DNA of 64,000 nt from Halalkalibacterium ligniniphilum (GCF_000334155.1 NZ_ANNK01000076.1:1-64000), one strand, 5' to 3'. Shown: positions 9,021 to 17,678, counted from the stretch's first letter. The notes: generated by a model from the letters alone, not told the origin. Translations and numbers: made by a program.

Positions 9021-9533
9021 ATGAAATGGACGGTACATCAGCTTCGTGCTGCTAAGCATCGAGGCTTTTCATTTGACGAGGTATTAAACTTAGACAGTTT
9101 AAAAGAACAAAACCGTGATATCCGTGCGGTTTCATCTGTACATGTAAAAGGGGAAGCGGTATTTTCTGGTGACATGATCACGTTTCCACTTCATATTAAA
9201 GGAAGCTTAACCTTACCATGTTCGCGAACATTAGCGGACGTAAGCTTTCCATTTGATTTACATGTATCAGAGCAGTTCCGAGTCAATGATACAACACCTG
9301 TTAGCATGGAGGATGAAGACATCCACCCTGTTGTAGGTGATGTGATTGATTTAACCCCTTATATTAAGGAACGGATTTTGTTAGAAATTCCAATGCAAAT
9401 TTTTAGTGACGATGATGAAAATGGTCAGGCGCCACCAGAAGGAAAAGGCTGGGAGCTTATTTCGGAAGAAGATAAGCAGGACCGAATCGACCCTCGTTTA
9501 GCTGAACTTGCAAAATTTTTTGATAAGAACTGA
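9021..9533 (+). CDS. ylbN: DUF177 (YceD/YlbN) family protein
   Basis: 170-residue soluble protein of the DUF177 family, nearly always found directly before rpmF. In E. coli the relative YceD has been linked to 23S rRNA accumulation; no enzymatic activity is established. Features seen are the N-terminal KWTVHQL, the central LTLPCSRTL with the conserved Cys, and the conserved VVGDVIDLTPYIKERILLEIP segment near 105-125 with an acidic C-terminus. ATG 9021 follows TTGAGGTGATC. Co-transcribed with rpmF from the strong promoter at 8966. Confidence 0.9.
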   Translation: MKWTVHQLRAAKHRGFSFDEVLNLDSLKEQNRDIRAVSSVHVKGEAVFSGDMITFPLHIKGSLTLPCSRTLADVSFPFDLHVSEQFRVNDTTPVSMEDEDIHPVVGDVIDLTPYIKERILLEIPMQIFSDDDENGQAPPEGKGWELISEEDKQDRIDPRLAELAKFFDKN

Positions 9534-9649
9534 ATGAGTGGGAAAGAAAGAAACTCGAAGGAAGGGTTTTTTGCCCATGACTTCATTTCATATTATCAGC
9601 GAACATAAGCTGACCTGATGATTTTAGATCCTGTAAGGAGGTGGGAATG

Positions 9650-9823
9650 ATGGCAGTACCTTTTAGAAGAACATCTAAAACTCGTAAAAATAAGCGTCGT
9701 ACTCACTATAAGCTAGCTGTGCCTGGTATGGTGAAATGCTCTGAGTGTGGAGAATTAAAATTAGCTCACCGTGTATGTAAAGCGTGTGGCTCATACAAAG
9801 GCCAAGACGTGATGAGCAAATAA
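9650..9823 (+). CDS. rpmF: 50S ribosomal protein L32, zinc-ribbon form
   Basis: 57-residue large-subunit protein beginning [17 protein letters not shown]. Four cysteines (Cys30, Cys33, Cys43, Cys46) form an intact zinc ribbon, so this is the C+ form. Two tandem ATGs occur at 9647 and 9650; the second gives the conserved MAVPF start and is 8 nt from AAGGAGG. It follows ylbN by 116 bp and ends at a hairpin. Confidence 0.97.
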   Translation: MAVPFRRTSKTRKNKRRTHYKLAVPGMVKCSECGELKLAHRVCKACGSYKGQDVMSK

Positions 9824-9845
9824 TGCTTTGATATTGGAAAATGAA

Positions 9846-9875
9846 GAGTCTGCCGAGAAATCGGTAGGCTCTTTG
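9846..9875 (+). terminator. Probable terminator after rpmF
   Basis: Eleven-pair stem with two wobbles, GAGTCTGCCGA (9846-9856) and TCGGTAGGCTC (9861-9871), GAAA loop, and a short TTTG tail. The weak T-run makes it a moderate terminator. Confidence 0.55.
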
Positions 9876-9946
9876 TACGTTAAGAAAGGGATAAAGGTAA
9901 AAACAAAGGAAATGTCGTATACGTAATGGAAGAAGGGGGGAGTACG

Positions 9947-10708
9947 ATGACAAACAAAGTACTTGTAAAACAAGAGGGTGAACTTTCTTGGATTCAGCTC
10001 AATCGTCCAGAAAAACGTAACGCCATTGATGAAGAGGTTATTTCTGAACTCCTTGTGGCTTTAGAAATAGTGACGAACGATGAAAGTAAGGTTGTTGTTG
10101 TTACTGGTTCTGGCAGCGAAGCGTTTTGTTCAGGTGGTGACTTGTCAGTGTTTCATCGATTACGAACAGAGGCACAAGCGAAGGAAATGCTTGAAAAAAT
10201 GGGGCGTGTCTTACTTGATTTATTTTATTTGCCGAAGCTAACCGTTGCAGCGTTAAATGGCACTGCGGTTGGAGGAGGGGCAGAAATCGCTACGGCTTGT
10301 GATTTTCGCCTGGCAGCCTCCCATGCAAAGCTTGGATTTTTACAAGGGGGGCTTGGAATTACAACAGGATGGGGTGGTGCCTCTTTTTTACATGAACGTA
10401 TTGGCACACCGTTAAGTCAAGAGATGTTGATGAGTGGTCAAATGTACAAAAGTGAAGATGCAAAAGCCAAAGGTTTTTTGCAGGAAATTATTGCTGATGA
10501 CAAGACCTTTAAAGCAGGTATTGTGGAATGGCTAAAGCCGTATACAAATAAAGACTTAGAAGTATTAAAAGCATACAAACGTCGAAGCTTGGACCGAATT
10601 CCGAGAAATTGTATGGAGCGTCGAGTCGCAAACGAAATTGCAGAATGTGCAGTTCTGTGGGAGAGAGAGGAACACCATCAGGCAGTCGATCGTTTTTTGC
10701 AAAAATAA
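9947..10708 (+). CDS. Enoyl-CoA hydratase/isomerase (crotonase) family protein
   Basis: 253-residue crotonase-fold protein expected to act on a CoA thioester in the cytoplasm. CoA-binding and oxyanion-hole segments are clear: FCSGGDL (60-66) and VGGGAEIATACDF (108-120). Glu113 matches the first catalytic Glu of enoyl-CoA hydratase, but the position of the second holds Gln133 (LGFLQGG), so classical hydratase chemistry is doubtful; an isomerase, hydrolase or decarboxylase is possible. ATG 9947 with an AGAAGGGGGG SD is preferred to the in-frame ATG at 9926. It sits between rpmF and gerR, where B. subtilis has no such gene. Confidence 0.85.
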   Translation: MTNKVLVKQEGELSWIQLNRPEKRNAIDEEVISELLVALEIVTNDESKVVVVTGSGSEAFCSGGDLSVFHRLRTEAQAKEMLEKMGRVLLDLFYLPKLTVAALNGTAVGGGAEIATACDFRLAASHAKLGFLQGGLGITTGWGGASFLHERIGTPLSQEMLMSGQMYKSEDAKAKGFLQEIIADDKTFKAGIVEWLKPYTNKDLEVLKAYKRRSLDRIPRNCMERRVANEIAECAVLWEREEHHQAVDRFLQK

Positions 10709-10883
10709 ATGAAACATGAAAGAAATGAAGTGATCGTGGCCGGTCTTGAAAAAATATAAAGTACATAGGTGAAAAGGGAGAAGCTCCTTTGGATGCTACT
10801 GCTTATAACCGCTGCTTCAAAGAGATTCTTAAATGAGTGAATAGAGTTGTTGGAATCAGGATATAATCCTCTACTAGAAGAAA

Positions 10884-10913
10884 GTCTATCTTATCTAGTA
10901 TATGCATACGTAT
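10884..10913 (+). promoter_or_regulatory. Candidate SigE promoter of gerR
   Basis: CATACGTAT at 10905-10913 fits the SigE -10 (CATACAnT) well; the -35 region near 10884-10890 (GTCTATC) is weak. gerR is a SigE-regulon gene in B. subtilis. The remaining 10709-10883 shows no gene. Confidence 0.4.
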
Positions 10914-10943
10914 TAAAAAGGGACTTAACTGAGGAGGGATGTC

Positions 10944-11576
10944 ATGTCTACGATTCGGCAAGATGCATGGAGTAGTGATGAAGATTTAATTTTAGCAGAG
11001 GTGGTTTTACGGCACATTCGAGAGGGGAGCACGCAACTCTCGGCGTTTGAAGAGGTAGGGGAGAGATTGTCTCGTACATCAGCAGCATGTGGGTTTCGCT
11101 GGAATTCAACGATTCGGAAAAAATATGAAGCTGCCATTTCCCTTGCAAAAAAGCAACGTAAAAAAGGAGCAAAGCTAATCTCTGAAGAGGAGCCAATCAT
11201 TTTGAAAGAGGCAGCTGGAGAAAATCCTGTTTTTTTCGAAGCGGAGCCTGAAAAAGTAGAAAAAGAGGAATCGCTGTCTCAAACTGAGCGAGCTTCACAA
11301 CGAACGCCCCTTACAATGAGTGATGTCATCGCATTTTTAAAAACACAGCAAGAAAAACTTGGGAATGAACGAGAGCAAATAAAAGAAAAAGAGAAGTTAG
11401 AACGTGAGAATGACTGGCTAAGAGAGAAGAATCAAACGTTAGAAAAAGAACTGTCCATTTTAAAAGAAGAAAAAGAACTGATTCGTGAGGATTATCAGAC
11501 ATTAATTTCCATTATGGAACGAGCAAGAAAGCTATCGAGTCTTGAGCGTGATAGTGTGAATACAGCAGATGAATAA
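10944..11576 (+). CDS. gerR: RsfA-family sporulation transcription factor GerR (YlbO)
   Basis: 210 residues: an N-terminal Myb/SANT-like DNA-binding region (WSSDEDLILAEVVLRHI, about 9-25, with conserved W and acidic residues, and RTSAACGFRWNSTIRKKYE at 49-67), a charged linker, and a C-terminal coiled coil (about 125-195) rich in Glu, Lys and Leu. In B. subtilis GerR (YlbO) is made under SigE in the mother cell and represses or activates subsets of that regulon; RsfA is its forespore paralogue. Position next to ylbP and panE supports GerR. The SD GAGGAGGG lies 7 nt before ATG 10944. Confidence 0.88.
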   Translation: MSTIRQDAWSSDEDLILAEVVLRHIREGSTQLSAFEEVGERLSRTSAACGFRWNSTIRKKYEAAISLAKKQRKKGAKLISEEEPIILKEAAGENPVFFEAEPEKVEKEESLSQTERASQRTPLTMSDVIAFLKTQQEKLGNEREQIKEKEKLERENDWLREKNQTLEKELSILKEEKELIREDYQTLISIMERARKLSSLERDSVNTADE

Positions 11577-11831
11577 TAGAAACATGTACATCGCATGAAT
11601 TCGTAACGACCGAACAGCGTTTCATCAAGAGTGGTTGTGTGAAAGGGATTTTTAGCTGTCTTACTTTGTGCTGAAGCTTCGTTTCTCTCTTTTCTAAAGG
11701 TGAGAGAGGGTTGTGTGTGAAAAACTAAAAACACTCGCAGACCTGCTATCTTCGCTTATAGATGGAGCGGATATTATGATAAAGGGTGCTCTCTTTTAAG
11801 ATGATCTGGCGGGAGTTAAGTTTTTCTAAAA
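11577..11831. other. Intergenic stretch between gerR and ylbP
   Basis: About 255 non-coding bases. TTTCATCAA near 11621 and TGAAGCTTCGT near 11672 occur in the same order as in the 7134-7232 repeat but farther apart, so this may be a decayed copy. Nothing else was recognised. Confidence 0.3.
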
Positions 11832-11866
11832 AAAAAAGCGAGGTGCCGTGGGAGCCTCGCTTTTTA
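11832..11866. terminator. Bidirectional terminator between gerR and ylbP
   Basis: A-run plus GCGAGG (11838-11843) pairs with CCTCGC plus T-run (11855-11865). Symmetric A and T flanks terminate both convergent genes. Confidence 0.8.
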
Positions 11867-11874
11867 AAAATTTT

Positions 11875-12369
11875 TTAATTCGTTTCTTCTGTTAGTGTTT
11901 GCTGTTCTCGAACCCCTTCAGGATACCATACAAATGGGTTTTCACCACGATCTCGTTCAGGATCATACGTAACGGCTTCAAAGCCCATCTTCTCCCAAAA
12001 TTCATTCGAGCGTTGTCTTGCATTCGTTTTAATTGGTAGCTTAAAACCTTTGGCAAAATGAACGAGAGCTCGACCGTAGCCCTTGCCTCGATAGGGTTCC
12101 AAAACTTCCAGCTTCCATAATTCTAGGTAATCTTGAGGTGGTTCAAAATAGCGATCAAACTTTCCGTCAATTCGATAGAGGCTCATTCGTGCAACAAGTT
12201 TATTACCGTAATAAATGCCGTAAAATGGAGACTCACTATCATTCTCAATGATATTAGCTTGAAGGTCTTCCTTCATTGAAAGCTCCGCTGCTCCGTATTC
12301 ACGAAAATTACGAAATTCCTCCAATGTTTTATAGTTCACAAGCAAGCGCTTCACTTCAGGTACATCCAT
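11875..12369 (-). CDS. ylbP: GNAT-family N-acetyltransferase (YlbP)
   Basis: 164-residue acetyl-CoA-dependent acyltransferase with unknown acceptor. Motif A is visible as LEVLEPYRGKGYGRALV with the acetyl-CoA pyrophosphate loop RGKGYG, followed by the motif B region NEFWEKMGFEAVTYD. ATG 12369 is used rather than the longer frame from 12408 because AAAGGAGG lies 8 nt before it and the protein then begins MDVPEVKRLLVNYKTLEEF. The position between gerR and panE is the same as in B. subtilis. Confidence 0.88.
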   Translation of the reverse strand: MDVPEVKRLLVNYKTLEEFRNFREYGAAELSMKEDLQANIIENDSESPFYGIYYGNKLVARMSLYRIDGKFDRYFEPPQDYLELWKLEVLEPYRGKGYGRALVHFAKGFKLPIKTNARQRSNEFWEKMGFEAVTYDPERDRGENPFVWYPEGVREQQTLTEETN

Positions 12370-12508
12370 TAAGACATCCTCCTTTAGCAACAAATAATCT
12401 ACATACAATATTCTTATTTTACTATAAAATAAAGAAAAGGCGGATAGAAATCTTTATTTTTACAACGAATTTTAAAAAAGTTTGATTATTCGAACGATTA
12501 AATACTAC

Positions 12509-12537
12509 TTAGAGTAACGTTACAATTATGTTACAAT
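12509..12537 (+). promoter_or_regulatory. Candidate SigA promoter and operator-like repeat upstream of panE
   Basis: TTAGAG (12509-12514) and TACAAT (12532-12537) are 17 bp apart. The spacer holds a perfect palindrome GTAACGTTAC (12514-12523), and GTTACAAT occurs twice, 11 bp apart. The arrangement looks like a regulator-binding site, but I cannot name the regulator. Confidence 0.4.
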
Positions 12538-12629
12538 TTGCATAAGCAAAACGTCATCCAAGAAATCATTCACTCATCAAGGAATCTTTTTTAGGATGCT
12601 GATTTTGTTTAGAATGGATGTGACAAGCA

Positions 12630-13538
12630 ATGAGTTTAGCCGTCATTGGAGCAGGAGCCATTGGGTTATTAATGACAGCATACTTAACCAAAGCAGGTGT
12701 ACAAACGATGGTCGTTACCCATCGAAGCGAGCAAGCAAAGAAATTAAATGAGAGCGGGTTGACCATCGTATTTAATGATGGATCGAGCGAGAAGGTTGCT
12801 GTTCAAGCGATTCCTTTTGCCTCTTTTGATCCGAATGAAGCTGAGGCCTGCATAATCACCGTGAAATCATACCAATTAGAGGCTGTGATGAAACTTCTAC
12901 ATAAACGGAAGGCAAAATGGGAAGAACTTGTTTTTTTTCAAAATGGAATGGGTCATCTTTCGATCATGAGTAATGCGCCAAGCAAAATCGTAAGTTGTGG
13001 AATGGTAGAGCATGGGGCAAGGCGTGACGGGGACGCGAAGGTTCGACATACAGGGTTAGGGACCATTCGACTTGGTCTTGTAAAGGGAGATTGCTCTAGT
13101 CTGCAAGCAGAGTGGGCGAGTCTTGAACAAATTGGGTTTTCGCTGACACCTACGAGTGAATGGCGGAAAGTAATGGAAGCGAAGCTCATTGCAAATGCGG
13201 CGATTAATCCCCTAACAGCGATGTATCAAATTAGAAATGGACGGCTGATTGAAAATGAACATTTCAAAGAGTGTTTAACGATGCTTGTGAAGGAAGCCTC
13301 CCTAGCTCTAGGACGAAAAGATATAGATGACATGCTAAAAAACGCAAAACAGATTTGTGAACAAACGGCGTCTAATTCGTCTTCGATGAGAGAAGATGTA
13401 CGAAATGGACGAAAAACTGAAATTGATAGCATTAGTGGTTTTATTTTAAAGGAGGCAGAAAAAAGAGGTTTGATGCTTCCTTATACAAGGTTTGTATACA
13501 AAAGCATATGCGGGCTCGAAGGGGAGGGAATAACTTGA
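12630..13538 (+). CDS. panE: 2-dehydropantoate 2-reductase (ketopantoate reductase)
   Basis: NADPH-dependent reduction of 2-dehydropantoate to pantoate on the pantothenate/CoA pathway. 302 residues: an N-terminal Rossmann fold with GAGAIG (7-12), then the C-terminal helical domain with KLIANAAINPLTA (about 185-197), whose Lys and Asn match the catalytic pair of the family. The SD before ATG 12630 is poor (GGATG). The stop overlaps the TTG start of the following membrane gene. B. subtilis name ylbQ. Substrate is inferred from family and position; PanE-like proteins can have other 2-oxo acid substrates. Confidence 0.9.
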   Translation: MSLAVIGAGAIGLLMTAYLTKAGVQTMVVTHRSEQAKKLNESGLTIVFNDGSSEKVAVQAIPFASFDPNEAEACIITVKSYQLEAVMKLLHKRKAKWEELVFFQNGMGHLSIMSNAPSKIVSCGMVEHGARRDGDAKVRHTGLGTIRLGLVKGDCSSLQAEWASLEQIGFSLTPTSEWRKVMEAKLIANAAINPLTAMYQIRNGRLIENEHFKECLTMLVKEASLALGRKDIDDMLKNAKQICEQTASNSSSMREDVRNGRKTEIDSISGFILKEAEKRGLMLPYTRFVYKSICGLEGEGIT

Positions 13539-13918
13539 CTCATGCAATTGCTTGGTTTGTGGCGACGCTAGTAACGATCCCGTTACTGGGGTGGTACCTT
13601 GTCTATATTATTACTGTGAAAATCTCTCGTAACAAACGGAAGGCTGTTCGTCTTGCTGCTGATAGCACAACCCTTCTTTTTATGGTTGCTGTATATTTTC
13701 TCATGCAGGAAATTTGGTCCAAATCCTTTCTGTGGATGATTTTAACGATCTTTTTTTTGGTAGCGATCCTTTTTACATGGCTTCATTGGAAGGTTGCAAA
13801 CGATATCTACGTACGTAAATTATTTCGAGGTATTTGGCGCGTGAATTTCTTATTATTCTTTTTTTTACATATTATTTTAAGTGGGTATGGTCTATTTGCG
13901 CGAATCCTCGCTTTATGA
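13535..13918 (+). CDS. DUF3397 family membrane protein
   Basis: 127-residue integral membrane protein with about four hydrophobic segments (roughly 4-24, 38-56, 61-78, 97-120) and basic connecting loops. It belongs to the DUF3397 group found beside panE and bshC in Bacillaceae; function unknown. The start is TTG 13535, 6 nt after GGGGAGGG, and overlaps the panE stop (TTGA), indicating coupled translation. An upstream in-frame ATG at 13508 has no SD. Confidence 0.8.
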   Translation: MTHAIAWFVATLVTIPLLGWYLVYIITVKISRNKRKAVRLAADSTTLLFMVAVYFLMQEIWSKSFLWMILTIFFLVAILFTWLHWKVANDIYVRKLFRGIWRVNFLLFFFLHIILSGYGLFARILAL

Positions 13919-13933
13919 TAACAGGCAACTTAT

Positions 13934-13962
13934 TTGGAGGACTTAACGGAGTTTGCTATAAT
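13934..13962 (+). promoter_or_regulatory. Candidate extended -10 promoter of bshC
   Basis: TGCTATAAT (13954-13962) is an extended -10 with a perfect hexamer; TTGGAG (13934-13939) is a weak -35 at 17-bp spacing. It lies 35 bp before the bshC ATG. Confidence 0.55.
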
Positions 13963-13997
13963 TCAATGCGTATCCTCGGAAGAAAGGGCGTCTAACC

Positions 13998-15614
13998 ATG
14001 AATGTGAAGGAACTTTTCCTTTTACCTAAATCCACGGTTAACCGTGATTATGTAAATCAAGAGCAAAAATTGCTCTCTTTTTTTGATTATAACTATAAGG
14101 ATGCTTCAGCCTATTCTAACCGCTTAATGGAACTGTCCAATCAAACGTTTCAGAGAAAAGCGTTGATGGAAGCGTTGACAATGTATCAGCAACGTTTTAC
14201 ATACAAAGAACAAGCTTTACAACAAATTGAGAAGTTGAAGGATGAGAGAAGCGTTATGGTCGTCGGAGGTCAGCAAGCTGGTCTTCTAACAGGACCCCTC
14301 TATACCGTTTATAAAGCCGTTTCGGTCATTTTGCTAGCAAGAGAACAAGAAAAGAAGCTGGGTGTACCAGTTATTCCGCTTTTTTGGATTGCTGGAGAAG
14401 ACCATGACTTGGATGAAATTAATTTTGTATCGATTGAAAAAGAAGGGCGCTGGGTTTCCCATCGACTTTACCAGGATGAGAGAAAAGCCGCTACAGATGT
14501 CGCGTTAAAAAAAGAGGAATTGCAGAATTGGATTGATGATGTTTTTTCTTCCTTACCTGAAACGGAGCATACTCAACATTTGCTTCATGGTGTATTAGCC
14601 TGTATGGAACGCTCAAATACGTATGTTGATTTTTTTGGGGAAATCATCAGCTGGCTGTTTAAGGATGAAGGGCTTGTCTTACTTGATTCAGGAGACCCGC
14701 TTTTCCGGCAACTGGAGGGGCATTATTTTGCACGAATGATAAGTGAAGTTGAAGACATTCAACGTTTGTTTATGGACGGTGCAAAAGCATTCGAGGTAGC
14801 TGGATACGGTCGCCCCATTGAAACAGAGGAGTCAAATGCACATTTGTTTTACGTGGATGGAGAAATCCGTAGAAGGATCGATTTTGAAAATGGACGGTTT
14901 ACACTCAGAGGAACAGACAAAACATTAACAAAAGAACAATTAATAAAGTTGGCGGAGCAGCACCCAGAACGTTTTAGCAATAATGTTGTTACAAGACCCT
15001 TAATGCAAGAATTTTTGTTACCTGTTCTAGCCTTTGTTGCTGGACCAGGGGAGCTAGCCTACTGGGCAACATTAAAAGGAGTGTTTCATCATTTTGGGTT
15101 AAGTGTGCCGCCAGTCATTTTACGAATGTCAGTTACTTTTGTTCCGAGAGATGTTCAAAAATGGGTAGAAGAAAACAACTATAGTTATGAAGAAATCATT
15201 ACAAACGGAACGAATGAATTACGAGAAGCTTGGTATCAAAAGCAGAAAACTTGGCCAATTGGGGATGTGACAAAGGACGTCATTCAAAAAATGCGCGAGG
15301 TCCATCGTCCTTTAAGAGAGCTGGCTGAGGAAATTGATCCGACGATGACCAAACTAGCTGAAAAAAATGCATTCATTATTGAAGAGCAAATTGCTTTTTT
15401 GGAGCGCCGTTTGGAGAGGCAAGTTCGAAGCAAATATGACAACGAACTTCGGAAATTTGACTATGCAAACCATTGGTTGCGACCTCAAGGTCAGCCACAG
15501 GAACGATTTCATCATGTCATGATTTTATTAAATTTAACAGGTGATGACTTTTTTACTAGGATTTTAGACTCAGAAATTAAGCGCGTTGATGCGAAATATT
15601 TGATTAAATTGTAA
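13998..15614 (+). CDS. bshC: Bacillithiol biosynthesis cysteine-adding enzyme BshC
   Basis: Last step of bacillithiol synthesis: adds cysteine to glucosaminyl-malate. 538 residues, the usual length. Visible hallmarks are VVGGQQAGLLTGPLYTVYKA (about 90-109) in the Rossmann-like core, WIAGEDHDLDEIN (about 129-141), and a C-terminal coiled-coil region around 430-480. The location just before mraZ is the same as B. subtilis yllA. It has its own promoter and a strong terminator, so it is separate from the dcw operon. Confidence 0.95.
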   Translation: MNVKELFLLPKSTVNRDYVNQEQKLLSFFDYNYKDASAYSNRLMELSNQTFQRKALMEALTMYQQRFTYKEQALQQIEKLKDERSVMVVGGQQAGLLTGPLYTVYKAVSVILLAREQEKKLGVPVIPLFWIAGEDHDLDEINFVSIEKEGRWVSHRLYQDERKAATDVALKKEELQNWIDDVFSSLPETEHTQHLLHGVLACMERSNTYVDFFGEIISWLFKDEGLVLLDSGDPLFRQLEGHYFARMISEVEDIQRLFMDGAKAFEVAGYGRPIETEESNAHLFYVDGEIRRRIDFENGRFTLRGTDKTLTKEQLIKLAEQHPERFSNNVVTRPLMQEFLLPVLAFVAGPGELAYWATLKGVFHHFGLSVPPVILRMSVTFVPRDVQKWVEENNYSYEEIITNGTNELREAWYQKQKTWPIGDVTKDVIQKMREVHRPLRELAEEIDPTMTKLAEKNAFIIEEQIAFLERRLERQVRSKYDNELRKFDYANHWLRPQGQPQERFHHVMILLNLTGDDFFTRILDSEIKRVDAKYLIKL

Positions 15615-15651
15615 ATGAATGACGATCTTGACAGTCGAAAGTCAGACGACC

Positions 15652-15679
15652 AAAACCCTGCATTTTAGCAGGGTTTTTT
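15652..15679 (+). terminator. Intrinsic terminator of bshC
   Basis: AAAACCCTGC (15652-15661) pairs with GCAGGGTTTT (15668-15677), six-base loop, T-run. Isolates bshC from mraZ. Confidence 0.9.
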
Positions 15680-15715
15680 CTTTTGAAAAAGAAGCAGAAA
15701 TTGTTGTGGTACAAA

Positions 15716-15751
15716 GTGGAGGGATGTGGTAGATTAAAGTTAGAAAGTGGG
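15716..15751 (+). promoter_or_regulatory. Candidate MraZ boxes upstream of mraZ
   Basis: GTGGA (15716), GTGGT (15726) and GTGGG (15747) are direct repeats on one strand, spaced 10 and 21 bp, so they lie on one helical face. MraZ proteins bind tandem GTGG-type boxes upstream of their own gene to control the dcw operon. The third box overlaps the purine-rich SD region. Confidence 0.5.
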
Positions 15752-15767
15752 GGGGAGTTGGAAATCG

Positions 15768-16199
15768 ATGTTCATGGGAGAATATCGTCACAATGTTGAT
15801 GAGAAAGGAAGAATGATAATTCCCGCAAAGTTTCGAGATGAACTTGGGACTTCCTTTGTTTTGACCCGTGGGCTTGATCGATGCCTCTTTGTCTATCCAC
15901 TTAATGAATGGAAAAAACTTGAAGAGAAACTAAAAACGTTACCTTTTACAAAAAAAGACGCTCGTGCGTTTACTCGCTTCTTTTTTTCAGGGGCCACTGA
16001 ATGTGAGCTTGATAAGCAGGGAAGAGTAAATATTGCCTCTCCTTTACGTGAATACGCACAGCTTGAAAAAGAATGTGTCATTATTGGCGTATCAAATCGA
16101 GCAGAAATTTGGAGTAAGGCGATATGGGAAGAATATTTTGCTTCTTCGGAGGAATCATTTAGTGAGATTGCTGAAAATATCGTAGATTTTGAGCTGTAA
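15768..16199 (+). CDS. mraZ: Transcriptional regulator MraZ
   Basis: 143 residues made of two SpoVT/AbrB-like swapped-hairpin half-domains, each with a Dx(K/Q)GR signature: [13 protein letters not shown] (about 12-24) and [13 protein letters not shown] (about 82-94). It forms a ring-shaped DNA-binding oligomer that controls the dcw operon in other bacteria. ATG 15768 gives the family start MFMGEY; the longer frame from GTG 15747 begins inside the GTGG boxes and is rejected. Unusually, 184 bp separate it from rsmH. Confidence 0.95.
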   Translation: MFMGEYRHNVDEKGRMIIPAKFRDELGTSFVLTRGLDRCLFVYPLNEWKKLEEKLKTLPFTKKDARAFTRFFFSGATECELDKQGRVNIASPLREYAQLEKECVIIGVSNRAEIWSKAIWEEYFASSEESFSEIAENIVDFEL

Positions 16200-16383
16200 A
16201 GCAGGCTCAGGCGGTAACAAAAGGCGTATTTCTACGAAAGCTCAACCCATTTGCTTGATAGGTTTTTAAGTACACTTGGGCATGTGAACAGAAACTGTCA
16301 TACTCATCTTTCACGAGCGTTTTGTACAACCTTTTAGAGAATAAGCAGCAACATTCGTTGTGTTTTAAGGAGTCGGTGAAAAC

Positions 16384-17316
16384 ATGTTTGAACATGTGAC
16401 AGTTTTGAGGGAAGAATCCGTTAAAGGATTGAATATAAAACCAGATGGAATCTACGTCGATTGTACGTTAGGTGGAGCTGGTCATTCGGAGCTGATCCTT
16501 AAACAATTGTCAGAGCGCGGTCATTTGTATGCGTTTGACCAAGACGACGTTGCTCTTTCACATGCGAGAGAAAAGCTGTCTCCTTACGAGGGGAAGTTCA
16601 CACTGATTCGAAGCAATTTTCGTTATCTGAAACGGGAATTAGCAAAACATGGCGTAGAAAAAGCAGATGGCATTCTATTTGACTTAGGTGTTTCTTCTCC
16701 ACAATTAGATGAGGCAGAGCGAGGTTTTAGCTATCATCAAGATGCCCCTCTAGATATGCGAATGGACCAAACGTCAATGCTTACCGCTCATCAAATTGTT
16801 AATGAGTGGGAGTTTCACCGATTGGTTTCAATCATATCTAAATATGGCGAAGAGCGTTTTGCAAAGCAAATTGCTAGAAAGATTGAACAGCACAGGGAAA
16901 AGCAACGAATTGAAACGACAGGTCAATTAGTTGATATTATCAAGGAGGCGATTCCTGCTCCAGCAAGACGGGCAGGGGGGCATCCTGCAAAACGAACCTT
17001 TCAAGCAATTCGTATCGCTGTGAATGACGAGTTAGGTGCTTTTGAAGAAGCGCTAGAAGCTGCCATTGACATTTCGGCTTCAAAAGCGCGCATTTGTGTG
17101 ATTACCTTCCACTCATTGGAAGATCGTATTTGTAAGGATATTTTTAAAAAGGCAAGTAAGGGACCTGATTTACCACATGGTTTACCCGTTATTCCAGAAG
17201 GCTATGAGCCTGAGTTAGTCCTTGTAACAAAAAAGCCCATTCTGCCATCAGATAAAGAATTAAGTGAAAATAATCGAGCGCGTTCGGCAAAACTTCGAAT
17301 TGCAGAGAAAAGATAA
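16384..17316 (+). CDS. rsmH: 16S rRNA (cytosine-1402-N4)-methyltransferase RsmH
   Basis: Methylates N4 of C1402 in the 16S decoding centre using SAM. 310 residues. SAM motif [10 protein letters not shown] (26-35), [12 protein letters not shown] (about 99-110) and [12 protein letters not shown] (about 200-211) are family signatures; an inserted helical domain lies around 115-215. The SD AAGGAG is 11 nt before ATG 16384. ftsL follows after 11 bp. Formerly mraW/yllC. Confidence 0.96.
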   Translation: MFEHVTVLREESVKGLNIKPDGIYVDCTLGGAGHSELILKQLSERGHLYAFDQDDVALSHAREKLSPYEGKFTLIRSNFRYLKRELAKHGVEKADGILFDLGVSSPQLDEAERGFSYHQDAPLDMRMDQTSMLTAHQIVNEWEFHRLVSIISKYGEERFAKQIARKIEQHREKQRIETTGQLVDIIKEAIPAPARRAGGHPAKRTFQAIRIAVNDELGAFEEALEAAIDISASKARICVITFHSLEDRICKDIFKKASKGPDLPHGLPVIPEGYEPELVLVTKKPILPSDKELSENNRARSAKLRIAEKR

Positions 17317-17327
17317 GGAGGTTTACA

Positions 17328-17678
17328 ATGAATGTAGCACGTCAAATAGGGCAAGAGCAGGAAGCGAAACAGGTAAGACGTAAATCGGTTCGCCATATTA
17401 GGAAAAGCATTACAAGAGGTGAGCAGTTGATCATTGGTTCAATGATTGTTGCAGCATTTTTCATTTTCGGGTTAATCATTCATAATTACGCGTCCATTTA
17501 TACTGTCAATAATGACATTCATCAGCTTGAATCATCCATTGCTCAACAAACGCAAGTAAACGATGGCCTTTCTCTACAAGTTGTGGAATTAAGTCGACCT
17601 GAACGGATTTTACATATTGCAACTGAAAAGCTTGGTATGACCTTAGACGATGAGAAGGTAAAAGTCATTCAAAACTAG
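17328..17678 (+). CDS. ftsL: Cell division protein FtsL
   Basis: 116-residue bitopic divisome protein: basic cytoplasmic N-terminus (1-36), one membrane span (about 37-57) and an extracytoplasmic leucine-zipper-like coil (about 65-90) that partners DivIC and DivIB to activate PBP2B and FtsW. The sequence is poorly conserved, as usual for FtsL; identification rests on size, topology and position. The SD AAGGAGG is 6 nt before ATG 17328. The stop codon lies inside a terminator-like hairpin. Confidence 0.92.
   Translation: MNVARQIGQEQEAKQVRRKSVRHIRKSITRGEQLIIGSMIVAAFFIFGLIIHNYASIYTVNNDIHQLESSIAQQTQVNDGLSLQVVELSRPERILHIATEKLGMTLDDEKVKVIQN

Noticed and set aside
10709-10759. 17-codon frame directly after the crotonase stop
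   Set aside because: No Shine-Dalgarno sequence and no other support.
16207-16395. 62-codon minus-strand frame between mraZ and rsmH
   Set aside because: Antisense to the rsmH start, no SD, Cys/Phe-rich random composition.
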